The notes: generated from the letters alone by a model not told the origin. Counted from the first letter of the stretch, positions 52,962 through 62,555 are shown. The stretch is 64,000 nt of DNA from Fodinisporobacter ferrooxydans (GCF_022818495.1 NZ_CP089291.1:3675501-3739500), one strand, 5' to 3'. Made by a program: numbers and translations.

Positions 52962-54022
52962 GTGAGTCCCTCCACAAACGCCTTGTCACAACTTGCAATA
53001 AAGGATGCCAGCAAGACTCCTGCCAATTGTACATCCCGATAGTCGATCACTTCCACAGATGTGTGCATATAGCGCAAAGGAATCGAAACAAGTCCTGTCG
53101 CGTGGCCTTCTGCCGTAATTTGAATCGCTCTTGCATCGGTCGGTGTCGGCCCCTGTGTCGTACGGATTTGAAAGGGAATCCTTTGCTTTTGCGCCGTATC
53201 GATCAAGCGGCGAAAGACTTTGCCATGAATATTGGGACCAAAGGCAATGGCTGGCCCGCCATGCAGCTCCGCCGTCAAATCCTTGGCCACACCCGGCATG
53301 GCAGCATGGCAAACATCAACGGCAATGCCAAGATCCGGCCGAATGCCAAACGTACCGGCAAACGCTCCAACCATCGTCACTTCCTCTTGCACAGTCGCAA
53401 CCGCATACACATCCGCCTGTACCTGCAAGCGCTGCAATTCCTGCAGACATTCCAGAACAGCAACGATACTCGACCGATTATCGAGTGATTTGCCGGCCAT
53501 TCGATCACCCAAAAGGGGAACCGCTTGCCTTGCAATCGTCACAAGGTCCCCGATCGCCACACACTCCCGGACAAGGGCTTCCGATACGCCGAGGTCAATA
53601 AATACGTCGGTCAACAAAATGGCTTGCTCCCGTTCCTTCTGTGCACTCAAATGAGGAGGTTTGGATCCGATCACCCCCGAAAATTGCCGTTTGCCATGTA
53701 CGACCACTTCCTGCCCGAGCAATGTCCGGGGATCGAAACCACCCAATTGCGTCACGCGCAGAAATCCGCCTGTTTCGATTTTTGATACCATCAAGCCGAT
53801 CTCATCCATATGCGCCGCCAGCAGAACTTTTGGTTTGCGCATGTCTTCGGATGAGGAAGATCCGCGGATACAAGCGATGACATTTCCCAAAGCATCTTGT
53901 CGAACATCGGAAGTAAATCGCTGCAATTCCGCCATGATCCGTTTTGCAATATTCCCTTCATGGCCGCTTGGACTTGCTGTCTCGATGAGTTCCCGCAGAA
54001 CCTGTTTGTAATCTTTGCACAC
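52943..54022 (-). CDS. M42 family metallo-aminopeptidase (first paralogue)
   Basis: This protein of about 359 residues has all expected M42 ligands: LLAAHMDEIGLMV, LDNRSSIVAVLE, TVQEEVTMVGAFAG, IAVDVCHAAM and RYMHTSVEVIDYRDV. The long frame from 54127 reads unrelated sequence. GTG at 54022, 8 nt after AAAAAGGGGA, gives the normal start CKDYKQVLRELIETASPSGH. It is the promoter-proximal member of three tandem paralogues. Confidence 0.92.
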   Translation of the reverse strand: MCKDYKQVLRELIETASPSGHEGNIAKRIMAELQRFTSDVRQDALGNVIACIRGSSSSEDMRKPKVLLAAHMDEIGLMVSKIETGGFLRVTQLGGFDPRTLLGQEVVVHGKRQFSGVIGSKPPHLSAQKEREQAILLTDVFIDLGVSEALVRECVAIGDLVTIARQAVPLLGDRMAGKSLDNRSSIVAVLECLQELQRLQVQADVYAVATVQEEVTMVGAFAGTFGIRPDLGIAVDVCHAAMPGVAKDLTAELHGGPAIAFGPNIHGKVFRRLIDTAQKQRIPFQIRTTQGPTPTDARAIQITAEGHATGLVSIPLRYMHTSVEVIDYRDVQLAGVLLASFIASCDKAFVEGLTCYLDS

Positions 54023-54135
54023 TCTACAAGTCCCCTTTTTTATGCAGACTCTCTGTTCATTTACAAGAGTCCGTTCAGTAAATGGGCCAGAACTCCTCCG
54101 CGTCCGACTTGACCACGTTTTGAGCACACCCTATA

Positions 54136-54176
54136 AGAGGATGTCCAAAGAGGATGTCCAAAAAGTAGTCAAAACT
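54136..54176. repeat. Dispersed repeat, copy 3, with tandem half copy
   Basis: AGAGGATGTCCAAAAAGTAG (from 54149), followed by TCAAAACT, is a diverged copy of the element at 15782 and 23573. It is preceded at 54136-54148 by the same first 13 bases. No matching second arm is seen here. It lies in the gap between the first M42 gene and the small membrane protein gene. Confidence 0.65.
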
Positions 54177-54219
54177 CCACGGCGGATTTCCTTAAGGCTT
54201 GTTGCAATCCATGTACTCT

Positions 54220-54522
54220 TTACTTTTTTAATGCAATCATTTTCATCTGCTGGTTGAGTCTTGCGTACATCCATTCTCCGATGCCAATGGCAATTCCCGT
54301 AGGCGCCAATGCCAGCTGCCAGGATGCAAAACCTGACGCCAGAGCTTGCAATACGAACGGCATACTGAGCGAAAGACTGACGATTCCTCCGAAGGACAGG
54401 CAAGCGGCATATGTAATCCAATCATCCAATATCCTCTTAAACATGTAAAAACGCAGCGATGATTTCCGTGCAGCCTTATACGTCATATAAAGGGCACATA
54501 AAAGAATCAGCAGTGACAGCAT
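54220..54522 (-). CDS. Small membrane protein, YtpI-like
   Basis: This 100-residue protein has three hydrophobic segments (about 1-15, 33-60 and 66-83) separated by basic loops. Length and pattern recall Bacillus YtpI, a family of unknown role, but the match is by general look only. The ATG at 54522 has GGGGGAG 6 nt upstream; the ATG at 54537 lacks a site. It lies 37 bp after the RluA-type gene. Confidence 0.7.
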   Translation of the reverse strand: MLSLLILLCALYMTYKAARKSSLRFYMFKRILDDWITYAACLSFGGIVSLSLSMPFVLQALASGFASWQLALAPTGIAIGIGEWMYARLNQQMKMIALKK

Positions 54523-54559
54523 TCCAATCTCCCCCATTTGATCAAATATTGTCCTCGCA

Positions 54560-55516
54560 TCAACTGTTGCTGTTAAATTCCTTCAATTGATCGAGCAATT
54601 TGCGCAAATCTTCCGGCAGATTCGACTCGAAACACATGGTTTGCTTTGTCACCGGATGTGTAAAACGCAAGGTGGCTGCATGCAGCGCTTGTCTCATGGC
54701 GCCAAACTGCTTGGAAAACTTGAGACTCTGCTCCGTGCCATATAATGCATCACCAAGCAAAGGATGCCCAATGCTTGCAAAGTGTACGCGAATTTGATGC
54801 GTTCGCCCTGTCTCCAACTGCAGCGAAACCGCTGTCGCCCATTCACCAAATCGCTCCCGCACCTGAAAATGCGTCACAGACGGCTTGCCATGCAAATCAT
54901 CCACCATCCGCCTTGTCGTGTGGGATTCATCCCGGCCGATCGGAGCGTTGATAGATCCTTTGTCATCTGCAAGCCTGCCATATGCAACCGCAAAGTAATA
55001 CCGCTGCATCTTGTGCTGCTTGATTTCCTTGCTTAATGTTTGATGCACGAAATGTGTTTTGGCAAAAACGATGGCGCCGCTGGTATCCCGATCCAGCCGA
55101 TGCACAGGGCGAATTTTGTACTGGCAGCCTTGCCTTTCATAATGATGCGCAAGCCCGTTTGCGAGCGTACCGTTGGGATAGTTTTTGGTCGGATGTACGA
55201 CGATTCCCGATGTTTTATCGATCACTACGAGATAGGGATCTTCATATAAAATCGAGAAAGGAATCGGCTCCGGCTCCACTTTCAACATTTCATCCCTGGG
55301 AAAGGAAATGCGAATGCGGTCTCCTGCCTGTACCCGATTGGTAAGATAACAGAATTCACCGTTGCGGGTGACTCCGCCCTGCTCCAAAATTTCCCGCAGC
55401 ACGGGCCTTGACATTCCTGTCTGCCGCTTGATCAAGTCTTTGATCATGCAACCTTCATCTTCCTGTTCTGCCAGTATCATCAGATCCCCGGTTGATTCGT
55501 CATGTGTCAACAGCAT
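54560..55516 (-). CDS. RluA family pseudouridine synthase
   Basis: This 318-residue RNA pseudouridine synthase has the catalytic motif HRLDRDTSG near residue 140 and LQLETGRTHQIRVHFASIGH. An S4-like N-terminal region (RPVLREILEQGGVTRNGE) precedes it. The target RNA position is not predictable from sequence. AAGGA, 8 nt before the ATG, lies inside the last codons of cheR, and the two genes are only one base apart. Confidence 0.92.
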   Translation of the reverse strand: MLLTHDESTGDLMILAEQEDEGCMIKDLIKRQTGMSRPVLREILEQGGVTRNGEFCYLTNRVQAGDRIRISFPRDEMLKVEPEPIPFSILYEDPYLVVIDKTSGIVVHPTKNYPNGTLANGLAHHYERQGCQYKIRPVHRLDRDTSGAIVFAKTHFVHQTLSKEIKQHKMQRYYFAVAYGRLADDKGSINAPIGRDESHTTRRMVDDLHGKPSVTHFQVRERFGEWATAVSLQLETGRTHQIRVHFASIGHPLLGDALYGTEQSLKFSKQFGAMRQALHAATLRFTHPVTKQTMCFESNLPEDLRKLLDQLKEFNSNS

Positions 55517-55517
55517 A

Positions 55518-56300
55518 TCATCGATCCTTCATGTAAAAAAACGTATCATACATTTTCAAGTGATAAGCGGCCGGATTAAAAATCTGTTCTGTGCTGCCGA
55601 CAAACAATACGCCGCCATTGCGCAGGGATTTGCTGAATTTTTGATATAATACATGTTTTGCATCATCTGTAAAATATATAATCACATTGCGGCAAATGAT
55701 CAGATCAAAATCGTTTTCAAAGGAATCCGACAAGAGATTTTGTTTGCGAAATGTGACTGCTTTCCGAATTTCAGGCGCAATCTGAAACTGCGTTGCATCA
55801 TATTTTTGAAAATAATTTCGTACAATGTCCTGAGGCATTTCTTGCATGGATTTCGCTTCATATATGCCGAGCTGTGCCCGCTTCAGCGCGCTTGCGTCGA
55901 TGTCTGTCGCCAAAATGTAGGACTGTCCAAGGACTCCGTGCTGCTGCAAAAGAATCGCCAGCGTGTACGGTTCTTCCCCTGTCGAACAAGCGGCGCTCCA
56001 AATGCGCAGTTTTTTGCGGTGCGCCAACAATTCCGGGATGATTCTGGCGTTTAACACATCCCAGCGGTTGGCATTGCGGAAAAACTCCGAAACGTTGATC
56101 GTCATGCGATCTAAAAACTCGTCAAACATGACGGGATTGTCGGTGATAAACTGAAAATAGGAATCGAAATCCTGAAACCCCCGTTTATCGCGCAATGCCG
56201 TTAACCGTCGTTCCATTTGCGGGCGTTTGTACTTGCGCAAATCAATCCCGGTCTTTTGCAATACTTTGTCCATAAAATGATCAAAATCTTGTGTTGACAT
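55518..56300 (-). CDS. cheR: CheR-type protein-glutamate methyltransferase
   Basis: This 260-residue SAM-dependent enzyme methylates chemoreceptor glutamates. An N-terminal helical domain (LRKYKRPQMERRLTALRDKR) precedes the SAM domain with WSAACSTGEEPYTLAI and ICRNVIIYFT. In B. subtilis cheR lies directly before aroC (old aroF). Here five genes, rluA-like to the M42 triplet, lie between them. No other chemotaxis gene is in the window. Confidence 0.95.
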   Translation of the reverse strand: MSTQDFDHFMDKVLQKTGIDLRKYKRPQMERRLTALRDKRGFQDFDSYFQFITDNPVMFDEFLDRMTINVSEFFRNANRWDVLNARIIPELLAHRKKLRIWSAACSTGEEPYTLAILLQQHGVLGQSYILATDIDASALKRAQLGIYEAKSMQEMPQDIVRNYFQKYDATQFQIAPEIRKAVTFRKQNLLSDSFENDFDLIICRNVIIYFTDDAKHVLYQKFSKSLRNGGVLFVGSTEQIFNPAAYHLKMYDTFFYMKDR

Positions 56301-56418
56301 ACAGTTCCTCTTTCCATTGATTCTCTAGTGATGATTCGCCAAACGTAAACTAAATCCTCCTGCATATGGAAAAGAAACAAAAAACAAACGTCTGAAACGG
56401 ATTGAAGGAGGGAAATGG

Positions 56419-57366
56419 ATGACAAGCAAGCCGTTATCGAAATCATCCTTTCAGTTAGGTTACGCATTGAGCGGCGGCACATTGCGGTCGGCTGCCCACA
56501 TCGGAGTCATCGAAGTGCTGCATGCACACGGCATTGAAGCTGATATCGTAGCTGGCACAAGCGGCGGCAGTCTGATCGGTGCCATGTATGCAAACGGCCT
56601 GTCCCCGGTTTGGATGAGCGGCATTGCCAACCGTTTTCCGGGCATTCGCCTGATCGATTGGTCAATGCCGCTGCTGCAGGCGCTCAAGATCCTCACACTG
56701 GTACCCTTGCATTATTTGCACATCGTTAAAAATCCTGCACACTTCATACCTTTTGGCTTGATAAAAGGAAAAAAATTCGAACAATATGTACGTACTCTGC
56801 TCGCAGTCACACCCGTCCGCACACCCATTCCATTGGTAGTCGCCACAACCGATCTTTTGCAAAATCAAACGGTCATTTACCACTCGCGCCTGTCCCTGCC
56901 AGAGGATACAAACGGCCTTGCACAAGCGGGAACATGGATTCCTTTGGATACTGCCGACGATCAACGGTTGTTGGCATCCGTGATTCATGCCAGCTGTGCA
57001 TTGCCGGGCCTATTTGAACCTGTTGCGATTGGCGGCCGGACACTCATTGACGGCGGCATCCGCAACTATTTGCCGATTGATCTGTTGTCTGTACTCGGTG
57101 TAAAAAAAGTGATTGCGGTTGATCTGCATAAAACGGCAATCGATGATCCCATCGATATGTTTCCTGAAGTCATCAACCGCTCCTTTGACATCATGCTCGA
57201 TCAAATTACATTATTCCGCGCCAAAGCATATCATCCGTTTATCATCACACCAAAGATCAAACATGTAAATTGGACGTCTTTTGACAAAGTGCTTGCCTGT
57301 ATCGATGCGGGTAGAGAAGCGGCATTGCAAGCTTTGCCTGCGATTAAAGACTATTTGAAACAATAG
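56419..57366 (+). CDS. Patatin-like phospholipase family protein
   Basis: This 315-residue protein of the bacterial RssA/YlbK-like patatin family has the nucleophile Ser in GTSGGSLIG (near residue 50) and the dyad Asp in LIDGGIRNYLP. The oxyanion stretch is SGGTLRSAAHIGV. It probably cleaves acyl esters at or near the membrane. GGAGGGAAATGG precedes the ATG. It is divergent from cheR, and its 3' end overlaps glgP on the other strand by 23 bp. Confidence 0.93.
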   Translation: MTSKPLSKSSFQLGYALSGGTLRSAAHIGVIEVLHAHGIEADIVAGTSGGSLIGAMYANGLSPVWMSGIANRFPGIRLIDWSMPLLQALKILTLVPLHYLHIVKNPAHFIPFGLIKGKKFEQYVRTLLAVTPVRTPIPLVVATTDLLQNQTVIYHSRLSLPEDTNGLAQAGTWIPLDTADDQRLLASVIHASCALPGLFEPVAIGGRTLIDGGIRNYLPIDLLSVLGVKKVIAVDLHKTAIDDPIDMFPEVINRSFDIMLDQITLFRAKAYHPFIITPKIKHVNWTSFDKVLACIDAGREAALQALPAIKDYLKQ

Positions 57367-59785
57367 GAAGCGCCTGCAGCTGCCAAATCTCGTCAGCATA
57401 GTCGGTTATGGTGCGGTCGCTGGAAAAGCCTCCCGAATGTGCGATATTTACAATGGAGGATTGGTTCCAGCGCCGCCGATCCCGATATGTTCGGTCGATT
57501 TTTGCATGAATGTCAACATACGAAGCAAAATCGGCCAGTACAAAATATTCATCATTGTTTGCCAAAATGGAATCAAAAATGATTTGGAAATCGGCTTGAT
57601 TCGCGGATAGACCGCCGTGAATGAGTTGATCCATGACATACGCCAAACGCGGATCCTTTTTATACAACTCAAACGCACGGTAATTTCCGTTTGCATAAAA
57701 CTGCAGCACTTCGTCAGCCGCCAGTCCGAACACAAACATGTTGTCATTGCCAACTTTCTCAAATATTTCGATATTGGCGCCGTCCATCGTGCCGACCGTA
57801 AGGGCCCCGTTCATCATAAATTTCATATTTCCCGTCCCTGAGGCTTCTTTGCCGGCTGTAGAGATCTGTTCACTGACATCTGCTGCCGGTATGATCGACT
57901 CCGCCAAAGACACGCGATAATTTTCCAGGAATATGACTTTGAGCTTGCCGCGAATGGCTGGATCCTTGTTGATGCGCTCAGCAGTTCCATGGATGAGTTT
58001 AATCACGCGTTTTGCCAAGTGATATCCAGGTGCTGCTTTTGCCCCGAAAATAAACGTCCGCGGCCGCAGATCCAGATCCGGGTTTTCCCGCAATCGGCGA
58101 TAGAGGTCTAAAATATGAAATACGTTCAACAATTGCCGCTTATATGCATGCAGGCGTTTGACCTGAATATCAAATATGGACGTTTCATCAACGGCAATTC
58201 CCGTCATATCCTGAATCATGTTTGCCAATTTGTGTTTATTTTCTTGTTTCACTTGTTCCACCGCTTGTTGCAAGGAAGAGTCTTCCGCATGCTTTAACAA
58301 CTGTAAAAGAGCTGTCGGTTGGGAGATCCAACGATCGCCAATGGTCTCTGTAATCAGACTGGCGAGTTTGGGGTTTGCTTTTAACAACCAGCGGCGATGT
58401 GTGATTCCGTTTGTCTTGTTGTTGAATTTATGCGGATAAAATTGATTGAACCGCTGCATTTCCCGCTTCTTCAAAATTTCCGTGTGCAGTTTGGCAACGC
58501 CGTTGACACTGTGACTGCCGACAATTGCGAGATGGGCCATTTTTACAGCCCCATCGGCAATGATCGCCATTTTATGAATTCGCTCCCAATCACCCGGATA
58601 TCGATTCCAGAGGTCTTTGCAAAAGCGTTCGTTGATTTCATCGACAATCATATACACGCGCGGCAAAAGGGATCGAAACATGTCTGTCGGCCATGTTTCC
58701 AGTGCTTCTGCCAGAATCGTGTGATTGGTGTAGGAAATGGTGCGTGTCGTGATGAACCAGGCATCATCCCAGCCCAATCCTTCTTCATCGAGCAAGATCC
58801 GCATAAGCTCCGGAATGGCCAATACGGGATGTGTGTCATTCACATGGATCGCGACAGTTTCATGAAAATGGGCGATCGATCCATTCTTCTTTTTGAAGCT
58901 GCGAATAATGCTATGAACGCCTGCAGATACGAGAAAATATTGTTGCTTGAGCCGCAATAGTTTGCCTTCATATGTAGAATCATCCGGATACAAAAATTCC
59001 GAAATCGCTTCTAATGAATGTTTATATTCCACAATTTTCTGATAGCTTTGTTCTTGAAACGGCTGTTCTTGCTCAAAATCAACGACAGGCTCCGCACTCC
59101 ACAAGCGCAATGTATTCACCGTTTGATTGCGATACCCGATCACCGGCACATCATAAGGGACTGCCAATACCCGCTCTGCCGGCTCCGAGTAAAATTGCAG
59201 CCGCCCATTTTCCGTTACAGGCTGTACATGACCGCCAAACGTGATTTCCAGCGCTTTCTCAGGACGGCGAATCTCCCATACATAGCCATCTTTTAACCAA
59301 TATTCAGGCAATTCCACCTGATACCCATTGATGATTTTTTGTTCGAAGAATCCGTGCTTATACCGGATCCCCGAACCATGTCCCGGCAGTTGCAGCGACG
59401 CAAGGGAATCGAGAAAACAGGCGGCCAATCGTCCCAGCCCTCCATTCCCCAGTCCCGCATCCGATTCCTGCTGAAGAATCTCTTCAAAAGACAGCCCCAG
59501 CTCGGCAAGCCCCTCTGCACAAACATCCCGAATGCCCAGATTGATCAGATTGGATTCCAGCAAACGGCCAATCAAAAACTCCATGGAAAAATAATAGACT
59601 TGTTTGCATCCGGTGTGTTTGTATTTGGTATTTGTGTCGATCCAACGCTTGCTGATGAATTCCCGGACGAGCGTCCCCAAGACAGTGAAACAATCATATG
59701 CCGTTGCATCATCGACGATCTTCCCTTGCATCACTTGCAATTTTTCTAGAAATGCTCGTTGAAAGGCTCTCGTATCGGAAAACAT
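57344..59785 (-). CDS. glgP: Glycogen phosphorylase
   Basis: This 813-residue GT35 enzyme releases glucose-1-phosphate from glycogen. The PLP lysine lies in EASGTGNMKFMMNGALTVGT, and HVNDTHPVLAIPELMR and KRLHAYKRQLLNVFH are typical. It is the last gene of glgB-C-D-A-P. No terminator follows, and it overlaps the convergent patatin gene. Confidence 0.98.
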   Translation of the reverse strand: MFSDTRAFQRAFLEKLQVMQGKIVDDATAYDCFTVLGTLVREFISKRWIDTNTKYKHTGCKQVYYFSMEFLIGRLLESNLINLGIRDVCAEGLAELGLSFEEILQQESDAGLGNGGLGRLAACFLDSLASLQLPGHGSGIRYKHGFFEQKIINGYQVELPEYWLKDGYVWEIRRPEKALEITFGGHVQPVTENGRLQFYSEPAERVLAVPYDVPVIGYRNQTVNTLRLWSAEPVVDFEQEQPFQEQSYQKIVEYKHSLEAISEFLYPDDSTYEGKLLRLKQQYFLVSAGVHSIIRSFKKKNGSIAHFHETVAIHVNDTHPVLAIPELMRILLDEEGLGWDDAWFITTRTISYTNHTILAEALETWPTDMFRSLLPRVYMIVDEINERFCKDLWNRYPGDWERIHKMAIIADGAVKMAHLAIVGSHSVNGVAKLHTEILKKREMQRFNQFYPHKFNNKTNGITHRRWLLKANPKLASLITETIGDRWISQPTALLQLLKHAEDSSLQQAVEQVKQENKHKLANMIQDMTGIAVDETSIFDIQVKRLHAYKRQLLNVFHILDLYRRLRENPDLDLRPRTFIFGAKAAPGYHLAKRVIKLIHGTAERINKDPAIRGKLKVIFLENYRVSLAESIIPAADVSEQISTAGKEASGTGNMKFMMNGALTVGTMDGANIEIFEKVGNDNMFVFGLAADEVLQFYANGNYRAFELYKKDPRLAYVMDQLIHGGLSANQADFQIIFDSILANNDEYFVLADFASYVDIHAKIDRTYRDRRRWNQSSIVNIAHSGGFSSDRTITDYADEIWQLQALPIVSNSL

Positions 59786-59874
59786 TCTCCAGCTCCTTTT
59801 TTGCAGGTATTTTGGTTTGGTCTACTCTGAAATGTTGCTTCGGTATAAATGGGATATGAGTATATAGATCCCAC

Positions 59875-61344
59875 TCAAGTTACGTCTTCCATTTTTTTCA
59901 AATCTTCATACATGGCTTTGTACTTCCTTGCCGAATTTGTCCAACCGAAATCCATCTGACTGGCCTCTTTGACCAAATTATTCCATACCTGCGGATTCTG
60001 ATAGAACCACAGTGCCCGGTGTATCGCATACAGCATGTCATGTGCGTTGATATTGCGAAAACTAAAGCCGTTTCCGGTGCCTGTCGCTTCATTATAGGAT
60101 TGAACCGTATCCCGCAATCCGCCCGTTTCCCGCACGATGGGAATGCTTCCATAGCGCATGGCGATCATTTGGCTGAGTCCACAGGGTTCAAAAATCGAAG
60201 GCATTAAAAACAGGTCGGAAGCCATGTAAATGTTTCGTGCCAAACGTTCGTCAAATCCGATTCGCACATACAGTTTGTCTGGATACCGCTTTGCAAATTC
60301 AGAAAATCTTTGCTCATATCGATCCTCTCCTGAACCGAGGATCACCATCTGTACATCCGATTTCATGATCTCGTCGATGACGTGCAGCACAAGATCCAAG
60401 CCTTTTTGCGCCGTCAATCGGGTAATCATCCCGATTACAGGCGTTCGTTCCTTTTCCGGCAAGCGGAAATGCTTTTGCAAGCGCCTTTTATTGATCTGCT
60501 TTTGCCGCAGCAAATCATCTGCATGTGCATACAAATCCGGATCTGTATAAGGATCGTAGGATTGGACGTCAATTCCATTTAAAATGCCTGTGAGATCCTT
60601 TTGCCGGTGCCGCAGCAGCCCATCCAATCGCTCCCCAAAATAGTCGTGCTGGATCTCACTCGCATATGTGGGGCTGACCGTTGTCAATCGGTCGGAATAT
60701 ACCAATCCCGCTTTCATATAGTTGACCTGCCCATAAAACTCCATTTGATCGATTGTAAAATAGTCTTCGGAAAGTCCGAGTATGTCTCCCAATATCGGGT
60801 GCGGGAAAATTCCTTGGTACTGAAGATTATGAATGGTGAAAACCGTTTGGACCGATTGATAGAATGGATGTGCCGCATAATGTGTCTTTAAAAATAAACT
60901 GACAAGTCCCGAATGCCAATCATGACAGTGCATGATATCCGGCTGAAAAGAAAGGGCCGGCAGCATTTCCAGAACGGCCCGGCAAAAATAAGCGAAGCGC
61001 TCCGCATCGTCTTCACAACCATAAATGGAATCCCGTTTAAAATAATATTCATTGTCGATAAAATAATGAGGAACTTCATCATAAATCAGTTGTTTTACGC
61101 CGCAATATTGATTTCTCCAACCGAGGGGTACCGTTCCAGTCACCAAATCTGTCATTTGCTGTCGGTATGTATCCGGAATTTGACCATAACAGGGCAAGAC
61201 GACGCGAACATCCGCACCCAAGGAACGAAGCGCCCGCGGCAATGCGCCAATCACATCTGCCAAACCGCCTGTTTTTACGAACGGTACTCCTTCTGCTGCC
61301 ACAAATAGTATTTTCAACTTTGTCACATCTATCAACTGCGCCAC
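59875..61344 (-). CDS. glgA: Glycogen synthase (ADP-glucose)
   Basis: This 489-residue GT5 enzyme extends alpha-1,4 glucan from ADP-glucose. The ADP-glucose motif KTGGLADVIGALPRAL and the C-terminal PSIFEPCGLSQMIAMRYGSI are present. The frame starts with GTG at 61344, about ten residues longer than the usual start, and no strong ribosome site decides it. It lies between glgD and glgP. Confidence 0.97.
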   Translation of the reverse strand: MAQLIDVTKLKILFVAAEGVPFVKTGGLADVIGALPRALRSLGADVRVVLPCYGQIPDTYRQQMTDLVTGTVPLGWRNQYCGVKQLIYDEVPHYFIDNEYYFKRDSIYGCEDDAERFAYFCRAVLEMLPALSFQPDIMHCHDWHSGLVSLFLKTHYAAHPFYQSVQTVFTIHNLQYQGIFPHPILGDILGLSEDYFTIDQMEFYGQVNYMKAGLVYSDRLTTVSPTYASEIQHDYFGERLDGLLRHRQKDLTGILNGIDVQSYDPYTDPDLYAHADDLLRQKQINKRRLQKHFRLPEKERTPVIGMITRLTAQKGLDLVLHVIDEIMKSDVQMVILGSGEDRYEQRFSEFAKRYPDKLYVRIGFDERLARNIYMASDLFLMPSIFEPCGLSQMIAMRYGSIPIVRETGGLRDTVQSYNEATGTGNGFSFRNINAHDMLYAIHRALWFYQNPQVWNNLVKEASQMDFGWTNSARKYKAMYEDLKKMEDVT

Positions 61345-61434
61345 ATCCCTATTGTTCTCGTTGCAAGTCTGTTTTTATTGCACATCGTAAAAAACATGTA
61401 CATGTTGTGGAAACGTCAAAATGTCACGGAAACG

Positions 61435-62550
61435 TCATGAAACGATCTGCCGCTTTCCGATGACTCGGGGCATGCCCGGCTCGCCATGGATCTTGCTGCC
61501 TTGCGTCACACGCACTTCTTTATCCAGAATCGCCAGCTCGACTGTCGCATCAAGAGCAACGGAACATTTCTGCAGCAATATGCTGTTTTTGACGTGCGCA
61601 CCTTTTTCCACCTTCACTCCCCGAAACAATATGCTGTTCTCCACCGTTCCCTCAATGATGCATCCATTGGCAATCAAGGAATTCCTTGCGGTTGCCAAAG
61701 GACCATACCGGGCAGGAGGCTCATCCTTGATTTTCGTATAAATGGAGCCATATTGAAAAAACAGGGATTGCCACCATTCCGGCCGCAGCAGCTCCATGCT
61801 GTGGCGAAAATAGCTTTCAATGGAATGAATCATTGTTACGTGTCCGTCATATCTGTATGCCTGTACCCGCAAGGATGACAGACGCTCCTGCAACAGTTCC
61901 CGGTTGACATCGAAAGCTTCCTTTGCCGCGGCTGCCTCAATCAACTGGATAAATAAAGATTTCTTGACGATATACGTTTCCAAAAAGACATTTTGCCATT
62001 CATTTGACTGTTTGCAGCGATCCATGTGTACAACCCGGCCGTTTTCCAGTGAGAATCCCATACAATTGCTTGCTTCCGCGGCTGTCAGCCGCATTTCCTG
62101 ATACAAAACGGTGATATCCGCACAACTCTCTTTATGCGACTGAACAAGCGGTTTAAAGTCGATGGGAAACAACATGTGCCCTTTTGTAACGATCACATAC
62201 TCACCTTTACTGCGTTTAAAGAAATCAATATGTCCATAAAAATTTTGCAGATCCCCACGATACACACCGAAGGGGTACTCAACGGCCGGCGGCAGAATAA
62301 ACAAGCCTCCGTCCTTCCGGTTTAAATCCCATTCTTTCCCCGATCCCAAGTGATCCATCAGCGATCTTGCATGGTTTAATGTGAATACCGCCACATTTCG
62401 CACACCGGAATGAACGAGATTTGACAAGACAAAATCGATTAACCGATAGCGGCCTCCGAAAGGTACTGACGCGATCGAACGATTTTGCGTCAGCGGTCCC
62501 AAAAAGGAAGACGTATCTCCAAGATTAATGACGCCAATCACCTGATTCAT
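61435..62550 (-). CDS. glgD: ADP-glucose pyrophosphorylase, GlgD subunit
   Basis: This 371-residue subunit of the Bacillus-type heteromeric enzyme resembles GlgC but lacks the GGxGxRL nucleotide loop (VINLGDTSSFLGPLTQNRSI instead), so it is probably the regulatory or structural half. VPFGGRYRLIDFVLSNL is retained. The ATG at 62550 is used. A GTG at 62559 that shares GTGA with the glgC stop is a fair alternative. Confidence 0.95.
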   Translation of the reverse strand: MNQVIGVINLGDTSSFLGPLTQNRSIASVPFGGRYRLIDFVLSNLVHSGVRNVAVFTLNHARSLMDHLGSGKEWDLNRKDGGLFILPPAVEYPFGVYRGDLQNFYGHIDFFKRSKGEYVIVTKGHMLFPIDFKPLVQSHKESCADITVLYQEMRLTAAEASNCMGFSLENGRVVHMDRCKQSNEWQNVFLETYIVKKSLFIQLIEAAAAKEAFDVNRELLQERLSSLRVQAYRYDGHVTMIHSIESYFRHSMELLRPEWWQSLFFQYGSIYTKIKDEPPARYGPLATARNSLIANGCIIEGTVENSILFRGVKVEKGAHVKNSILLQKCSVALDATVELAILDKEVRVTQGSKIHGEPGMPRVIGKRQIVS

Positions 62551-62555
62551 TCCTG

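Noticed and set aside
53131-53601. Long plus-strand frames inside the M42 and aro/trp genes
   Set aside because: They are shadows of strongly coding minus-strand genes, with no ribosome site and low-complexity His/Arg/Pro composition.
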